A stretch of 13,332 nt of DNA from 188UL27-1 sp038526275. Lineage in GTDB: Bacteria; Pseudomonadota; Alphaproteobacteria; Rhodobacterales; Rhodobacteraceae. The notes beneath the pieces were generated by a model. It did no database searches and had not been told where the DNA came from. It saw only the letters and a program-made list of their open reading frames with translations. The stretch covers positions 1 through 13,332 of the forward strand of contig JBCBGY010000120.1 in NCBI GenBank assembly GCA_038526275.1. The letters are read 5' to 3'. Positions 1-7,669 of the stretch are shown one piece after another (within the stretch, counting starts at the first letter, position 1; every line of letters starts with the position of its first letter). The translations under genes and the position numbers were made by a program.

Positions 1-606
1 AAGGGTTTTACCGGTACCCGGAGGACCCACCAGCAGCGCCCCTTTCGGGATCTTGCCGCCCAGGCGCGAAAATTTCTGCGGATTGCGAAGGAACTCGACA
101 ATCTCTTCCAGTTCGTCCTTGGCCTCGTCGATGCCGGCAACATCATCAAATGTCACTCGGCCCTGCTTTTCGGTCAGCAGCTTGGCGCGGCTCTTGCCAA
201 AGCCCATCGCACCGCCCCGACCACCGCCTTGCATCCGGTTCATCAGGAAGATCCAAATCCCGATAAGGATGATGAATGGCAACAGCGTCGACAGGTAGGT
301 CAGCAAGCCAGATTGCTGCTGCCGTTCCGCGCTGAAGGATACATTGTTTTCGATCAGCCGCTGGGTCACGTCTTCTTCAGGCGGGATCACTGTCGTATAA
401 AGCTGACCGTCGCTTTGCCGGAACTCGACAATTTCGCCGTCAATCGTCGCTGACGAGATCTGGCCGCTATCAACGGCACGCACGAAATCGGAGTAATCCA
501 TCGAGCGGGACGACATATTCGACTGCCCCCCGCTGAACACATTGAACAAAGCGAGGATGAGCAGAAACAATACGACCCAAAATGCGATATTGCGCGCGTT
601 ACCCAC
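1..606 (-). CDS. ftsH: ATP-dependent zinc metalloprotease FtsH, N-terminal part (cut by window edge)
   Basis: FtsH is a membrane-anchored AAA+ protease that degrades misfolded membrane proteins and selected cytosolic regulators. Only the first 202 codons lie in the window. Visible in order are a first TM helix (about residues 5-22), a periplasmic segment (about 25-100), a second TM helix (about 103-119), a Gly-rich linker ending in MGFGKSRAK, the conserved start of the AAA domain (VTFDDVAGIDEAKDEL) and a Walker A motif GPPGTGKT at the very end. The protease half with its HEXXH zinc site lies outside. The start is GTG at 606-604, chosen because a good ribosome site (AAGGAG, 616-621) sits 9 bases upstream and the only nearby ATG (626-624) is followed at once by a stop. 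It lies 75 bases downstream of tilS, the usual alphaproteobacterial neighbour. Identity is certain; the start is very likely. Confidence 0.96.
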   Translation of the reverse strand, partial: MGNARNIAFWVVLFLLILALFNVFSGGQSNMSSRSMDYSDFVRAVDSGQISSATIDGEIVEFRQSDGQLYTTVIPPEEDVTQRLIENNVSFSAERQQQSGLLTYLSTLLPFIILIGIWIFLMNRMQGGGRGGAMGFGKSRAKLLTEKQGRVTFDDVAGIDEAKDELEEIVEFLRNPQKFSRLGGKIPKGALLVGPPGTGKTL

Positions 607-681
607 GGGTTGATGCTCCTTCACATGAATTTCGCGCGTTCATAGCGCGTAACGGGTAAGATATGAAACTATTTCAACGGT
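607..681 (-). promoter_or_regulatory. tilS-ftsH spacer with a possible ftsH promoter and small dyad
   Basis: This 75-base gap holds the ftsH ribosome site AAGGAG (616-621). Read on the minus strand it also has TTGAAA (678-673), then, 15 bases on, CCCGTTAC. That loosely resembles a heat-shock sigma-32 promoter (consensus CTTGAAA and CCCCATnT), which would fit ftsH, a known RpoH target in several proteobacteria. The TTGAAA box overlaps a perfect 5+3+5 dyad, TGAAA-CTA-TTTCA, at 664-676. The match to the promoter consensus is weak and is an inference only. Confidence 0.2.
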
Positions 682-1929
682 TCAATGCGATAAGATAGAA
701 GTGAATGGGTGATCCGGCCCTTGACGTAGCTGCAGACGCCACGTTTCCCCTTGGTCAGGTATCGGTGCCGCGACCAAATTGTCGCCATCCCAGATCGCTG
801 GAAGGGCAATACGGCTGGCGCGCGGCAGATCCCCGGGCTCTTCCAATTGCCTCAAACCGGCTTCGCCCAACACGGCAATTCGGTGGCTGGCAGTGGCCGG
901 ACCGTCCAGGCTCCAGCGCTGATCCCAGACGCCTTCTGTGGCCGGAACGCTGAGCAGTTCGACCGCTGAATATTCTCGCATGATCCGAAATTCTGTTTTG
1001 CTCGCGGTGACTAAGCAGCCATGCAAGGTCTGCGTCCGGCCCCGTTCCAACGCCCCGATCACTGAAATCAGGGCACGAAAACGCGGACGGTAGGGGCTGG
1101 AAGAGACCCAGCTCAAACCGTGCGCCATAAGTCGAAATCGGATCTCCGCCGGTGCTGCGACGAGCGCCGCCCGATCGATCCGCAAGTCACCGGCATCCAG
1201 CACCATGGCCCGTCGGGCCAGATCCAGGGTTGCGATCTCCAGCGCGTCCCGGGCCTGCGCCATATGTTCAGCGGTGCGCGCAAGTGTCTCGGTCGTCAGA
1301 CCCAGTTTTTCCAGATGAACCAGCGCCTGTCGGGCCTTGATCCGATCAAATCTTGTATCATCGTTGCTGGGATCATCGTGCCAGCGCACACCTTCATCCG
1401 TTAGATAGTCTCGCAGGCTTTGGCGACTGTGGTTCAGCAACGGTCGGATCCAGCGCACACCGTCCTCATGCCGGTCCTCCGACATGGCCGCCAGCCCATC
1501 CACGCCGGACCCGCGCGCGAGGCGCATCAATACGGTTTCAGCCTGATCGTCCTGTGTATGGCCCAGGGCAATCGCCGGAAGTTCATTCTCGCGCGCCCAG
1601 TCTGTCAGCAACCGCCTCCGGGCCTGCCGGGCGGTATCCTGAAGGTTGCCGGACGTTGGGCGATCCGTCCAATGCAGCACCGTATGGGCGATATCCAACT
1701 CGGCGCAAAGCTGGCTGCAATAGGCCGCCTCCTCGGCCGCCTCGGGCCTGAGCCCGTGATTGACGGTAGCGGCAAACAGGATGTTGCGACGGGCTTTGCA
1801 CCATTCGGCCAACGCCACGGTCAGAGCCACGGAGTCACCGCCACCAGATAAGGCAACGCCCATGGCCAGCGGAATTTTACCGTCAAACAGCCGGTGAAGC
1901 GTTTCGGCGAGCGCGCGTGGCAGGCGCAA
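682..1929 (-). CDS. tilS: tRNA(Ile)-lysidine synthase TilS
   Basis: TilS adds lysine to C34 of the CAU-anticodon tRNA-Ile, using ATP, so that the tRNA reads AUA codons as isoleucine; it is essential in most bacteria. The 415-residue product has the N-type ATP pyrophosphatase P-loop SGGGDS (residues 28-33), the family signature NHGLRPEA, the motif ALGHTQDDQAETVLMRLARG and the segment containing RPLL and HDDPSN that shapes the tRNA/lysine site. The length is normal for the family. The first usable start is TTG at 1929-1927, because the cpoB stop codon lies in the same frame only three bases before it. The next candidate, ATG at residue 23, would leave only five residues before the P-loop and trim its beta strand. 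No clear ribosome site is seen, so translation may be coupled to cpoB. It sits between cpoB and ftsH, the common Rhodobacterales order. Confidence 0.93.
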   Translation of the reverse strand: MRLPRALAETLHRLFDGKIPLAMGVALSGGGDSVALTVALAEWCKARRNILFAATVNHGLRPEAAEEAAYCSQLCAELDIAHTVLHWTDRPTSGNLQDTARQARRRLLTDWARENELPAIALGHTQDDQAETVLMRLARGSGVDGLAAMSEDRHEDGVRWIRPLLNHSRQSLRDYLTDEGVRWHDDPSNDDTRFDRIKARQALVHLEKLGLTTETLARTAEHMAQARDALEIATLDLARRAMVLDAGDLRIDRAALVAAPAEIRFRLMAHGLSWVSSSPYRPRFRALISVIGALERGRTQTLHGCLVTASKTEFRIMREYSAVELLSVPATEGVWDQRWSLDGPATASHRIAVLGEAGLRQLEEPGDLPRASRIALPAIWDGDNLVAAPIPDQGETWRLQLRQGPDHPFTSILSH

Positions 1930-1932
1930 AGG

Positions 1933-2781
1933 TCAGGAACAGCCCAGCGCCAGCCGGTCGGCATCGGCGTCGTAGGCCACATCCGTTCCGGCGAAGCGTG
2001 CGGTGACCTCGCTGTAGGTCACGCAGGCCTCTTCCCGCTGGCCCAACGCTTCAAGGCTCGATCCCAGCTTATAAAGCGCGGACGGGGCGAATTCGCCGTC
2101 AGGGTAGCTTGAAAAGCTTTCCAGGTATGCGCGGGCTGCCGGGGCCGTCTCACCCAGTTCCAGCAGCGCCTCACCCCGGTAAAAATGGGCTGATCCCGTC
2201 AGCGGTCCGCCCGGATAGGCCTCGGCAAAGGTCGCAAAGAGGTCCGCGGCGCTGCGAAAGCTACCCTGATCGAGCGCCTCCTTCGCCCGATCAAAGTCCA
2301 ACTGTTCGCTGACGGCCAGTTGCGGGCCGGAATTTTGCGGCGCCGGTTGCGCAGGGGCGATGGAACCCTGCGGTGGCTCACCACCCAGAGGTGGGGTCTC
2401 GCCCAATGAGCCCAAATCGCCGCCAGCCAGTTCGGTCAGCCGAAATTCCAGATCGCCGATACGGTTGGTGCCATCAGCCACGATATTGTTGATCCGGGTT
2501 TCCAGCGCCTCCGTCCGCCCGACCAAACGCTGAAGCTGGGCCTCCATGGAATCCAACCGGTCGAGTGCCGAACCAGACAAGGCCGGGACATTCGGACTGC
2601 CGGTGGTGGAAAGCTCACGGGTGAGCTTTTGCATCTCCACCTGCAGAATTGTCAGCTCTTGTTTGATGTCGGCCAAGGTTTGGGTGTCTTGCGCCAAGGC
2701 AGGCCCCATCAGACCGACCGCCATAACAACGGGCGCAAACATCCGCACAAGGAGGCGTGGCATCAACGAAACCGACTTCAT
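1933..2781 (-). CDS. cpoB: Periplasmic Tol-Pal TPR protein CpoB (YbgF)
   Basis: CpoB is the periplasmic protein of the Tol-Pal system that, in E. coli, binds TolA and coordinates PBP1B activity with outer-membrane constriction. The 282-residue product starts with a signal peptide (about residues 1-30, predicted cleavage ALA|QD). Next come coiled-coil-like stretches (about 32-58 and 72-118) matching the trimerising region of the family, a Pro/Gly linker (about 125-155) and a C-terminal run of TPR-like helix pairs (about 160-275) of the YbgF type. The ATG at 2781 has a strong ribosome site AAGGAG 8 bases upstream; M7 and M14 are less likely starts because they shorten the basic region of the signal peptide. 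It lies 16 bases after pal, and tilS begins three bases after its stop. Confidence 0.93.
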   Translation of the reverse strand: MKSVSLMPRLLVRMFAPVVMAVGLMGPALAQDTQTLADIKQELTILQVEMQKLTRELSTTGSPNVPALSGSALDRLDSMEAQLQRLVGRTEALETRINNIVADGTNRIGDLEFRLTELAGGDLGSLGETPPLGGEPPQGSIAPAQPAPQNSGPQLAVSEQLDFDRAKEALDQGSFRSAADLFATFAEAYPGGPLTGSAHFYRGEALLELGETAPAARAYLESFSSYPDGEFAPSALYKLGSSLEALGQREEACVTYSEVTARFAGTDVAYDADADRLALGCS

Positions 2782-2797
2782 GGGCCGAGCTCCTTTC

Positions 2798-3304
2798 CTA
2801 GCTGCCGCCGGCGGCCTGCAACAACGTTACCGCCCGCCTGTTGTTGGCATAACAGGCCTCTTGCGAGCAGATTTCAAGCGGTCGTTCCTTGCCGTAAGAA
2901 ATCGTTTGAAGACGGGTCCCCGCCACGCCCTGGCTGATGAGGTATTCCTGTACGGCATTGGCGCGCCGCGCGCCCAGCGCAAGGTTGTATTCTCGGGTGC
3001 CCTGCTCGTCCGCATGGCCTTCGACAATCGCAGAGTAGGTCGTATTGCTGTTCAACCAGCGGGCTTGTCCGGTCAATACCACTTTGGCTTCTTCGGTAAG
3101 GGTCGATTGATCGACGGGGAACAATACCCGGTCCCCGACGCTCGACTGGAAGAAGGCAGGCGAGGACGGATCACCAGCCGCGCCATTCAGCCCCAGGGCC
3201 GACGCATCATCGGCGCCGGTTCCGCCAAAGCGGTCCGGACTGGTGCAGGCGCCCAGCCCCAAGGCGGCGACCAGAAGTAAGGGAAAACGAAGTGTACCGT
3301 GCAT
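2798..3304 (-). CDS. pal: Peptidoglycan-associated lipoprotein Pal
   Basis: Pal anchors the outer membrane to peptidoglycan and is the outer-membrane end of the Tol-Pal machine. The 168-residue product has a lipoprotein signal with lipobox LGAC and the lipidated cysteine at residue 20, a short Gly/Ala/Ser linker, and an OmpA-like domain (about 57-165). The domain carries the core EGHADEQGTREYN (95-107) followed by GARRANAV (111-118) and NNRRAV (154-159), which hold the conserved Asp and Arg that grip diaminopimelate. Residues 62-66 read FPVDQ where E. coli has FDLDK, a mild variant. Two cysteines (146 and 151) near the C-terminus could form a disulfide. The ATG at 3304 has an AGGAT ribosome site 7 bases upstream. 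It is 64 bases downstream of tolB. Confidence 0.97.
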   Translation of the reverse strand: MHGTLRFPLLLVAALGLGACTSPDRFGGTGADDASALGLNGAAGDPSSPAFFQSSVGDRVLFPVDQSTLTEEAKVVLTGQARWLNSNTTYSAIVEGHADEQGTREYNLALGARRANAVQEYLISQGVAGTRLQTISYGKERPLEICSQEACYANNRRAVTLLQAAGGS

Positions 3305-3368
3305 TGTGAGATCCTGTTCTTATTTTGCTTGCTCGTTAACGAAGTACTAACACGATTGGCCGGGCTTG

Positions 3369-4691
3369 TCAGGGCAAGAGCGGCGACCAAGCGGGGTCAG
3401 ATGCGGCCGACGGGGTGCGCACTTTCTTCAGGTTTCGCCCGGTTATGTCGACCGAATAAAGGGCGGGCGCGCCGCCTGCCCCGGATGTCTCTCGTGTAAA
3501 CATGATAACACGGCCATTGGGAGCCCAAGACGGACCCTCGTCCAGAAACGATGCCGTGAGCAACCGCTCCTCGGATCCGTCTGTCCGCATCACGCCAATG
3601 TGGAATCGCCCCTGATTTTGTTTGGTGAACGCAATCAAATCACCTCGCGGCGACCAGACGGGGGTGCCGTATCGGCCCTGCCCGTTGGATACACGCCGCG
3701 GCTCGCCGCCGTTTGCTGGCATGACATAGATCTGTGGCGCCCCCGACCGGTCGCTTTCAAACACGATCTGGCTGCCATCCGGCGAGAAACTAGGCGCGGT
3801 TTCAATCGATGGCTCGCTTGTCAGCCGCCGCGGATTGCCCGAGCCCAGATCAAGGGAATACAGATCCGTGTTCCCACCTTGGGTCAGCGAAAAGACCACC
3901 GTCCGCCCGTTCGGCGCAAAACGGGGCGCAAAGGTCATCGTGCCCGGTTGATCGGCCAGAACCCGGCGCTGCACCGTGCCGACATCCAGAACGTATATCT
4001 TTGGAAAGCCGCTTTCGTAGCTGGTATAGAGCACCTGATTGCCGTTCGGTGAAAAGCGGGGCGCCAGAACAATGCTGTCGCTGCTGGTCAGGAAGGCCAC
4101 GTTCGCGCCGTCATAGTCCATCACAGCCAACCGTTTTTGACGCGCGTTTTTCGGCCCCTCTTCCGAGACAAACACGACGCGGCTGTCAAAGTATGGACCT
4201 TCACCTGTAATCCGGCTGTAGACCTGATCAGCAACCTTATGGGCAATGCGGCGCCACGCATTAGTAGACCCGCCAAGCTGCAGGCCGTCGCCCAGCGTGG
4301 TTTCGGCGAATATGTCGAACAGCCGGAATTTCACCGTCACACGCCCGTCGCTCGCCACGCTGACGGCACCGGTCACCAAGCCTTGGGCATTAATCGCTTT
4401 CCAGTCCGCATATTGCACCGGGCTGTCGAAGCTGGTGATCTGGCTGATGAAGGCCTCGCGGGGGATCTGGCGGAACAGTCCGGTGCCCACCAGGTCATCG
4501 GCCACCACTTGCGCCAATTGCTGTGCCAGGTCCTGAGCCGCGGCATTCTCAGCCACAAAGCTTGGGATTGCGATGGGGAGCGGCTCAATCACACCTTCTG
4601 TAATGTCGATCCTGAGCGGGCCGTTCTGAGCCACCGCAGGCATGACGGGCAATGACAAAAGCGCAACGAGGGCGAGACGAATAAGCGACAT
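3369..4691 (-). CDS. tolB: Tol-Pal translocation protein TolB
   Basis: TolB is the periplasmic partner of Pal; it switches Pal between its peptidoglycan-bound and TolB-bound states. The 440-residue product has a signal peptide (about residues 1-21, cleavage AVA|QN), an N-terminal alpha/beta domain (about 25-165) and a six-bladed beta-propeller made of PD40 repeats, each showing the pattern APRFSPNG or SFSPDG followed by a strand such as IYVMPANGG. I chose the ATG at 4691 because it gives a clean signal peptide and has an AAAGGA ribosome site upstream. The frame is open further upstream, to 4886 with an in-frame ATG at 4793 that overlaps the tolA stop, but these extensions would bury the signal peptide. 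The gap to tolA is 98 bases. Confidence 0.96.
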   Translation of the reverse strand: MSLIRLALVALLSLPVMPAVAQNGPLRIDITEGVIEPLPIAIPSFVAENAAAQDLAQQLAQVVADDLVGTGLFRQIPREAFISQITSFDSPVQYADWKAINAQGLVTGAVSVASDGRVTVKFRLFDIFAETTLGDGLQLGGSTNAWRRIAHKVADQVYSRITGEGPYFDSRVVFVSEEGPKNARQKRLAVMDYDGANVAFLTSSDSIVLAPRFSPNGNQVLYTSYESGFPKIYVLDVGTVQRRVLADQPGTMTFAPRFAPNGRTVVFSLTQGGNTDLYSLDLGSGNPRRLTSEPSIETAPSFSPDGSQIVFESDRSGAPQIYVMPANGGEPRRVSNGQGRYGTPVWSPRGDLIAFTKQNQGRFHIGVMRTDGSEERLLTASFLDEGPSWAPNGRVIMFTRETSGAGGAPALYSVDITGRNLKKVRTPSAASDPAWSPLLP

Positions 4692-4789
4692 GGCTGCATC
4701 CTTTCGGGCAGAGGCAACGTGGATTACTTTCAGAAGTTTCCTGAGCAGGGAACAGGAGGAGTGGTTTTGGTGTATGAATGACAGGCCGC

Positions 4790-5983
4790 TCATCTCAGGC
4801 GCATCCCATTGGGGTTGAACACCATTTCGATCTCCCTCCACTGGCTGTATTTGTCGGCGGGCAACGGGAAGCCGCTGGAACCGCAACGGATGATGGCGCG
4901 TCGGGCGGCCTCATAGGCTTGCCGGGCTGCGGCGTCGGATCCACCGGACGCTTCCAGCATCCGCACCGATCCCTGCACGATCTTTCCGTCCTGCTGCATT
5001 GAAACGCCGACCACAACGGTCACGCGCAGGGCCTCCGATGACAGGGCCCCGACATTCCAGCACCGCTGTACTGACACACGCAATGCGTCGCGCTCGCCTT
5101 GCGACATGGGCGGACCGCTCGGCGCAGATGGTGTTTGCGCACCAGAATCCGACTCGAGCGCCTGCTCCAACGCATCATTTATGGCGCTGCTTGGCGCCGG
5201 TTCGGGCTCAGCCGAAGCGGTTTCGGTCGTCTCGGGCTCGGGTGCCGGCGTCTGGGGCTCTGGTTCCGGTGTCGGTTGCACCGCCGGTGTGGGCCGGTTG
5301 GGGCGCGCGGGTGGGCGGATCGACGTGACCGGGGCAGCAGAGGACAGCACAGTGCCGCCGGGCTCTTCAGCTTCGGTCACAATTTCCGTCGTCTGCGCTT
5401 CAGGCGCCGTGGCCTGCTGTTCTTCCTCTGGTTCAGTAGCGGCAATCCGTTCGTCCGGTTGGACGGCCTCTTGCACAGTCTCGGCGGTATCCGCCTCTGG
5501 CGAGGGTTCGGGAAGCGCTTCTGGCGCGACCCGTGGAGCGGCGGTGGGTTTTGGTGGGCGCGATGGATCAAGCTCTAACGTGGCGCCAGCCACGGCGTCC
5601 GGCGGGTCGGGGACCTGCGGCACTGTCGGGTCAACGTCCACCTGGGGCAACGGTTCAATCTGCGAAACGTCAGGGGCGGTGTCGGGCTCCTGCACCGTGG
5701 CGGGCCTTGGTGCTGGCTGGGTTTCTGGCGGGCGTTCCGGCGCGGGCGTGTCAGGCACGTCCGCTTCCTGCGGAGTTTCGGGCGCAACAGGTTCGGCGCT
5801 GTCCGCGACCGGCGGCGTGCGTTCGGTCGGCAGCGTCAACGCGGCAAACTCCGCCCCTGTCATGACCGACACACTGGCCGTGGTAATCGGCGGCGGTGGA
5901 TCGGCGTGGAACAACCCCGCGATCAACGCCCAGACGATCAGGACCAAATGGCCTGCGCCCGAGATGATTGCACCCGTGCGCAC
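4790..5983 (-). CDS. tolA: Cell envelope integrity protein TolA, long Pro/Glu-rich form
   Basis: TolA spans the periplasm and passes force from TolQR to Pal/TolB and CpoB. The 397-residue product has a short N-terminus and one TM helix (about residues 7-25), then a very long low-complexity region rich in Pro, Glu, Ala and Thr (about 28-290), and a compact C-terminal TolA/TonB-like domain (about 292-397). That last domain has RCWNVG (307-312), a beta hairpin with VTVVVGVSMQQDGKIV, and a second cysteine at 367 that may pair with C308. E. coli TolA has instead a Lys/Ala-rich helical middle. The start is GTG at 5983, seven bases after the tolR stop, with no strong ribosome site, which suggests coupling to tolR. 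Identity rests on position, domain layout and the C-terminal domain. Confidence 0.92.
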   Translation of the reverse strand: MRTGAIISGAGHLVLIVWALIAGLFHADPPPPITTASVSVMTGAEFAALTLPTERTPPVADSAEPVAPETPQEADVPDTPAPERPPETQPAPRPATVQEPDTAPDVSQIEPLPQVDVDPTVPQVPDPPDAVAGATLELDPSRPPKPTAAPRVAPEALPEPSPEADTAETVQEAVQPDERIAATEPEEEQQATAPEAQTTEIVTEAEEPGGTVLSSAAPVTSIRPPARPNRPTPAVQPTPEPEPQTPAPEPETTETASAEPEPAPSSAINDALEQALESDSGAQTPSAPSGPPMSQGERDALRVSVQRCWNVGALSSEALRVTVVVGVSMQQDGKIVQGSVRMLEASGGSDAAARQAYEAARRAIIRCGSSGFPLPADKYSQWREIEMVFNPNGMRLR

Positions 5984-5990
5984 GGGCGAC

Positions 5991-6464
5991 CTAACCGTCC
6001 TGCCCGTCCAGGCGCGGCCCGCCCGTGTCGGTCACAAGGCCGATCTCGTTAAAGCCACCGGCATTCAGGGCGCCCATGATCGTCGCGACCTGGCCGTACG
6101 GAACGGTCTCATCCGCCCGCAAATAGACCTTGTCGTCTGATCGCTCCGCTGCCACGGCGCGAAGCTTGGGGATCAACTCGCCCTGGTCCACTTCTGTGGT
6201 CATGAGCGTCACGGTCCCGTCAGCCTCGATCGTGACGGTCAGCGGTTCTTCCTGCTCGGTCGGCAGGGCCTGGGCGGCGGTTTCCGGCAACTCAACCGGC
6301 ACACCCACCGTCAAGAGCGGTGCTGCCACCATGAAGATGATCAGCAAAACCAGCATGACATCAACGAACGGCGTCACGTTGATCTCGGACATGGCGGCAG
6401 AACGGCCCTTGCGCCGCCCCCGGCGCTGTTTGCCGCCGCCTCGGGGTGCAACAGACGCGCCCAC
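5991..6464 (-). CDS. tolR: Biopolymer transport protein TolR (ExbD family)
   Basis: TolR works with TolQ to turn proton flow into motion of TolA. The 157-residue product has a strongly basic N-terminus (about residues 8-21), a single TM helix (about 33-52) with the conserved proton-carrying aspartate D35 in the segment NVTPFVDVMLVLLIIF, and a periplasmic domain (about 55-150) ending with the typical GQVATIMGALNAGGFNEIGLVT pattern. The start is GTG at 6464, two bases after the tolQ stop. The next in-frame start, ATG at residue 25, would remove the basic stretch. The arrangement tolQ-tolR-tolA with gaps of 2 and 7 bases indicates one transcript with coupled translation. Confidence 0.96.
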   Translation of the reverse strand: MGASVAPRGGGKQRRGRRKGRSAAMSEINVTPFVDVMLVLLIIFMVAAPLLTVGVPVELPETAAQALPTEQEEPLTVTIEADGTVTLMTTEVDQGELIPKLRAVAAERSDDKVYLRADETVPYGQVATIMGALNAGGFNEIGLVTDTGGPRLDGQDG

Positions 6465-6466
6465 CC

Positions 6467-7162
6467 CTAACTGTCCAACTGGCGCGACAGGATGGTCGCG
6501 AACTCGTCGGCGAAGGATTCGTATCCGCCGATGATCCGGTCACTGTCTGCACTGAGCTTGTTGTAGAAAATCACAGCGGGGATCGCCGCAAGCAGGCCGA
6601 GCCCCGTGGCCAGCAAAGCTTCAGCGATACCGGGTGCGACAACGGCCAGATTGGTGTTCTGGGCAATCGCGATCTGTTCAAAAGCATGTTTGATGCCCCA
6701 GACCGTACCAAACAGCCCCACAAAGGGCGCTGTGGAGCCCACTGTCGCCAGAAACGACAGGCCCTGATTGAGGTTTTCGGCCTCTTTGGCGATGGCGACA
6801 TCCATGGATCGGTCGATCCGCGCTGTTGCGCCAGCAATCAGTGCACCGTCGGCCTTGTGGCTCCTCCGCCATTCGGTCATGCCAGCCGCAAAAATCCGTT
6901 CGCTGCGGCCCCGCGGGTCTGTGCCGATCTTGTCGAACAACTCGTCCAGGGGCTCACCAGACCAGAAGGCCCCATCAAAGACCGCCGCTTCCCGCCGAGC
7001 GGCCACATACATGATCATCTTGCCGACGATGATCGCCCAGGCCCAGAAAGAGGCCAGCAAAAGAAGGATCATGACAATCTGAACCGTCAGGGTGGCGCGT
7101 GCAAAGAGGGCCCACATGGAGAAATCAATCTCCTGCGCCTGGGCCAGGGTCGAGGTTTCCAT
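6467..7162 (-). CDS. tolQ: Tol-Pal motor protein TolQ (MotA/ExbB family)
   Basis: TolQ forms the inner-membrane channel subunit around TolR. The 231-residue product has three TM helices (about residues 23-47, 136-158 and 173-198) separated by a large cytoplasmic loop, as in all family members. The motor signatures are present: STAPFVGLFGTVWGI (143-157) and GIAEALLATGLGLLAAIPAV (178-197), with T144 and T186 in the positions known to line the ion path. The ATG at 7162 is preceded by only a weak purine-rich stretch. The gap to ybgC is 111 bases and contains a small stem-loop. Confidence 0.97.
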   Translation of the reverse strand: METSTLAQAQEIDFSMWALFARATLTVQIVMILLLLASFWAWAIIVGKMIMYVAARREAAVFDGAFWSGEPLDELFDKIGTDPRGRSERIFAAGMTEWRRSHKADGALIAGATARIDRSMDVAIAKEAENLNQGLSFLATVGSTAPFVGLFGTVWGIKHAFEQIAIAQNTNLAVVAPGIAEALLATGLGLLAAIPAVIFYNKLSADSDRIIGGYESFADEFATILSRQLDS

Positions 7163-7183
7163 ACCGCCTGCTCGTTAACTGGT

Positions 7184-7202
7184 CGGGTGTTCTTTGCACC
7201 CG
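7184..7202 (-). other. Small stem-loop in the tolQ leader
   Basis: The arms CGGGTG (7184-7189) and CACCCG (7197-7202) can pair as a six-base stem with a seven-base loop. They lie between ybgC and tolQ, about 20 bases upstream of the tolQ start. No T-run follows on the minus strand, so it does not look like a standard intrinsic terminator. It could mark an RNA processing or stabilising site, or be chance. Confidence 0.25.
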
Positions 7203-7273
7203 CGATTAAAGGGGTTTTAACCTGTTTCCCATCAGATTGCCAACACGAACCCGTCATGACGCTGCGGTGGGTT

Positions 7274-7669
7274 TTAGGGCGCCAGCTTTGCGCGAATGTC
7301 TGCTGGCAGGCGGGTTGGTTTGCCAGCCCCGGTCATCAGCGCCAATTCCACATCGGCCTCAAACAGGCACGTTGCCTCCCGAAGCACACGCTGGTGCAGC
7401 AAGATCCGAGCGCCGCGAAATTCCGTGGCCTGCGTTTCCACCGTCAGCAAATCATTCAACCGGGCCGGCGCTCGAAACTCGGCGGCGATGCGTCGGACAA
7501 CAAAAACAAGGCCCTGGACCTCTTTCAAGGTGTTTTGATCGATGCCGCAAGACCTGACCCAGTCGGACCGGCCACGTTCGATGAACTTCAAATAGTTGGC
7601 GTGATAGACCACCCCGCCCATGTCGGTATCTTCGTAGTAGACCCGTGACTGATGCAGGTGAATGGCCAT
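7274..7669 (-). CDS. ybgC: Tol-Pal-associated acyl-CoA thioesterase YbgC
   Basis: YbgC is a small cytoplasmic hotdog-fold thioesterase that hydrolyses acyl-CoA and is nearly always the first gene of the tol-pal cluster. The 131-residue product has the family core RVYYEDTDMGGVVYHANY (residues 9-26) with the catalytic aspartate at D16, then LVFVVRRIAAEFRAPARLND in the middle. Length and motif position match E. coli YbgC (134 aa). I chose the ATG at 7669 because it places the motif where the family has it; an ATG 51 bases upstream (7720) is in frame, but its extra 17 residues look unlike the family. ruvB, which often precedes ybgC in related genomes, is absent; a divergent operon takes its place. 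Confidence 0.93.
   Translation of the reverse strand: MAIHLHQSRVYYEDTDMGGVVYHANYLKFIERGRSDWVRSCGIDQNTLKEVQGLVFVVRRIAAEFRAPARLNDLLTVETQATEFRGARILLHQRVLREATCLFEADVELALMTGAGKPTRLPADIRAKLAP

Noticed and set aside
5106..6140. A 344-codon plus-strand open frame rich in Gly and Ser opposite tolA and tolR
   Set aside because: It is the antisense image of the Pro/Glu-rich tolA codons; it has no domain and no ribosome site, and it crosses the tolA/tolR boundary.
7215..7224. The short palindrome GGTTTTAACC between ybgC and tolQ as a terminator
   Set aside because: The arms are only four bases, with no GC-rich stem and no T-run on the minus strand.
6446..7648. A 400-codon plus-strand open frame across tolQ and ybgC
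   Set aside because: It lies opposite three confidently identified genes and shows no recognisable motif; long antisense frames are common in GC-rich DNA.
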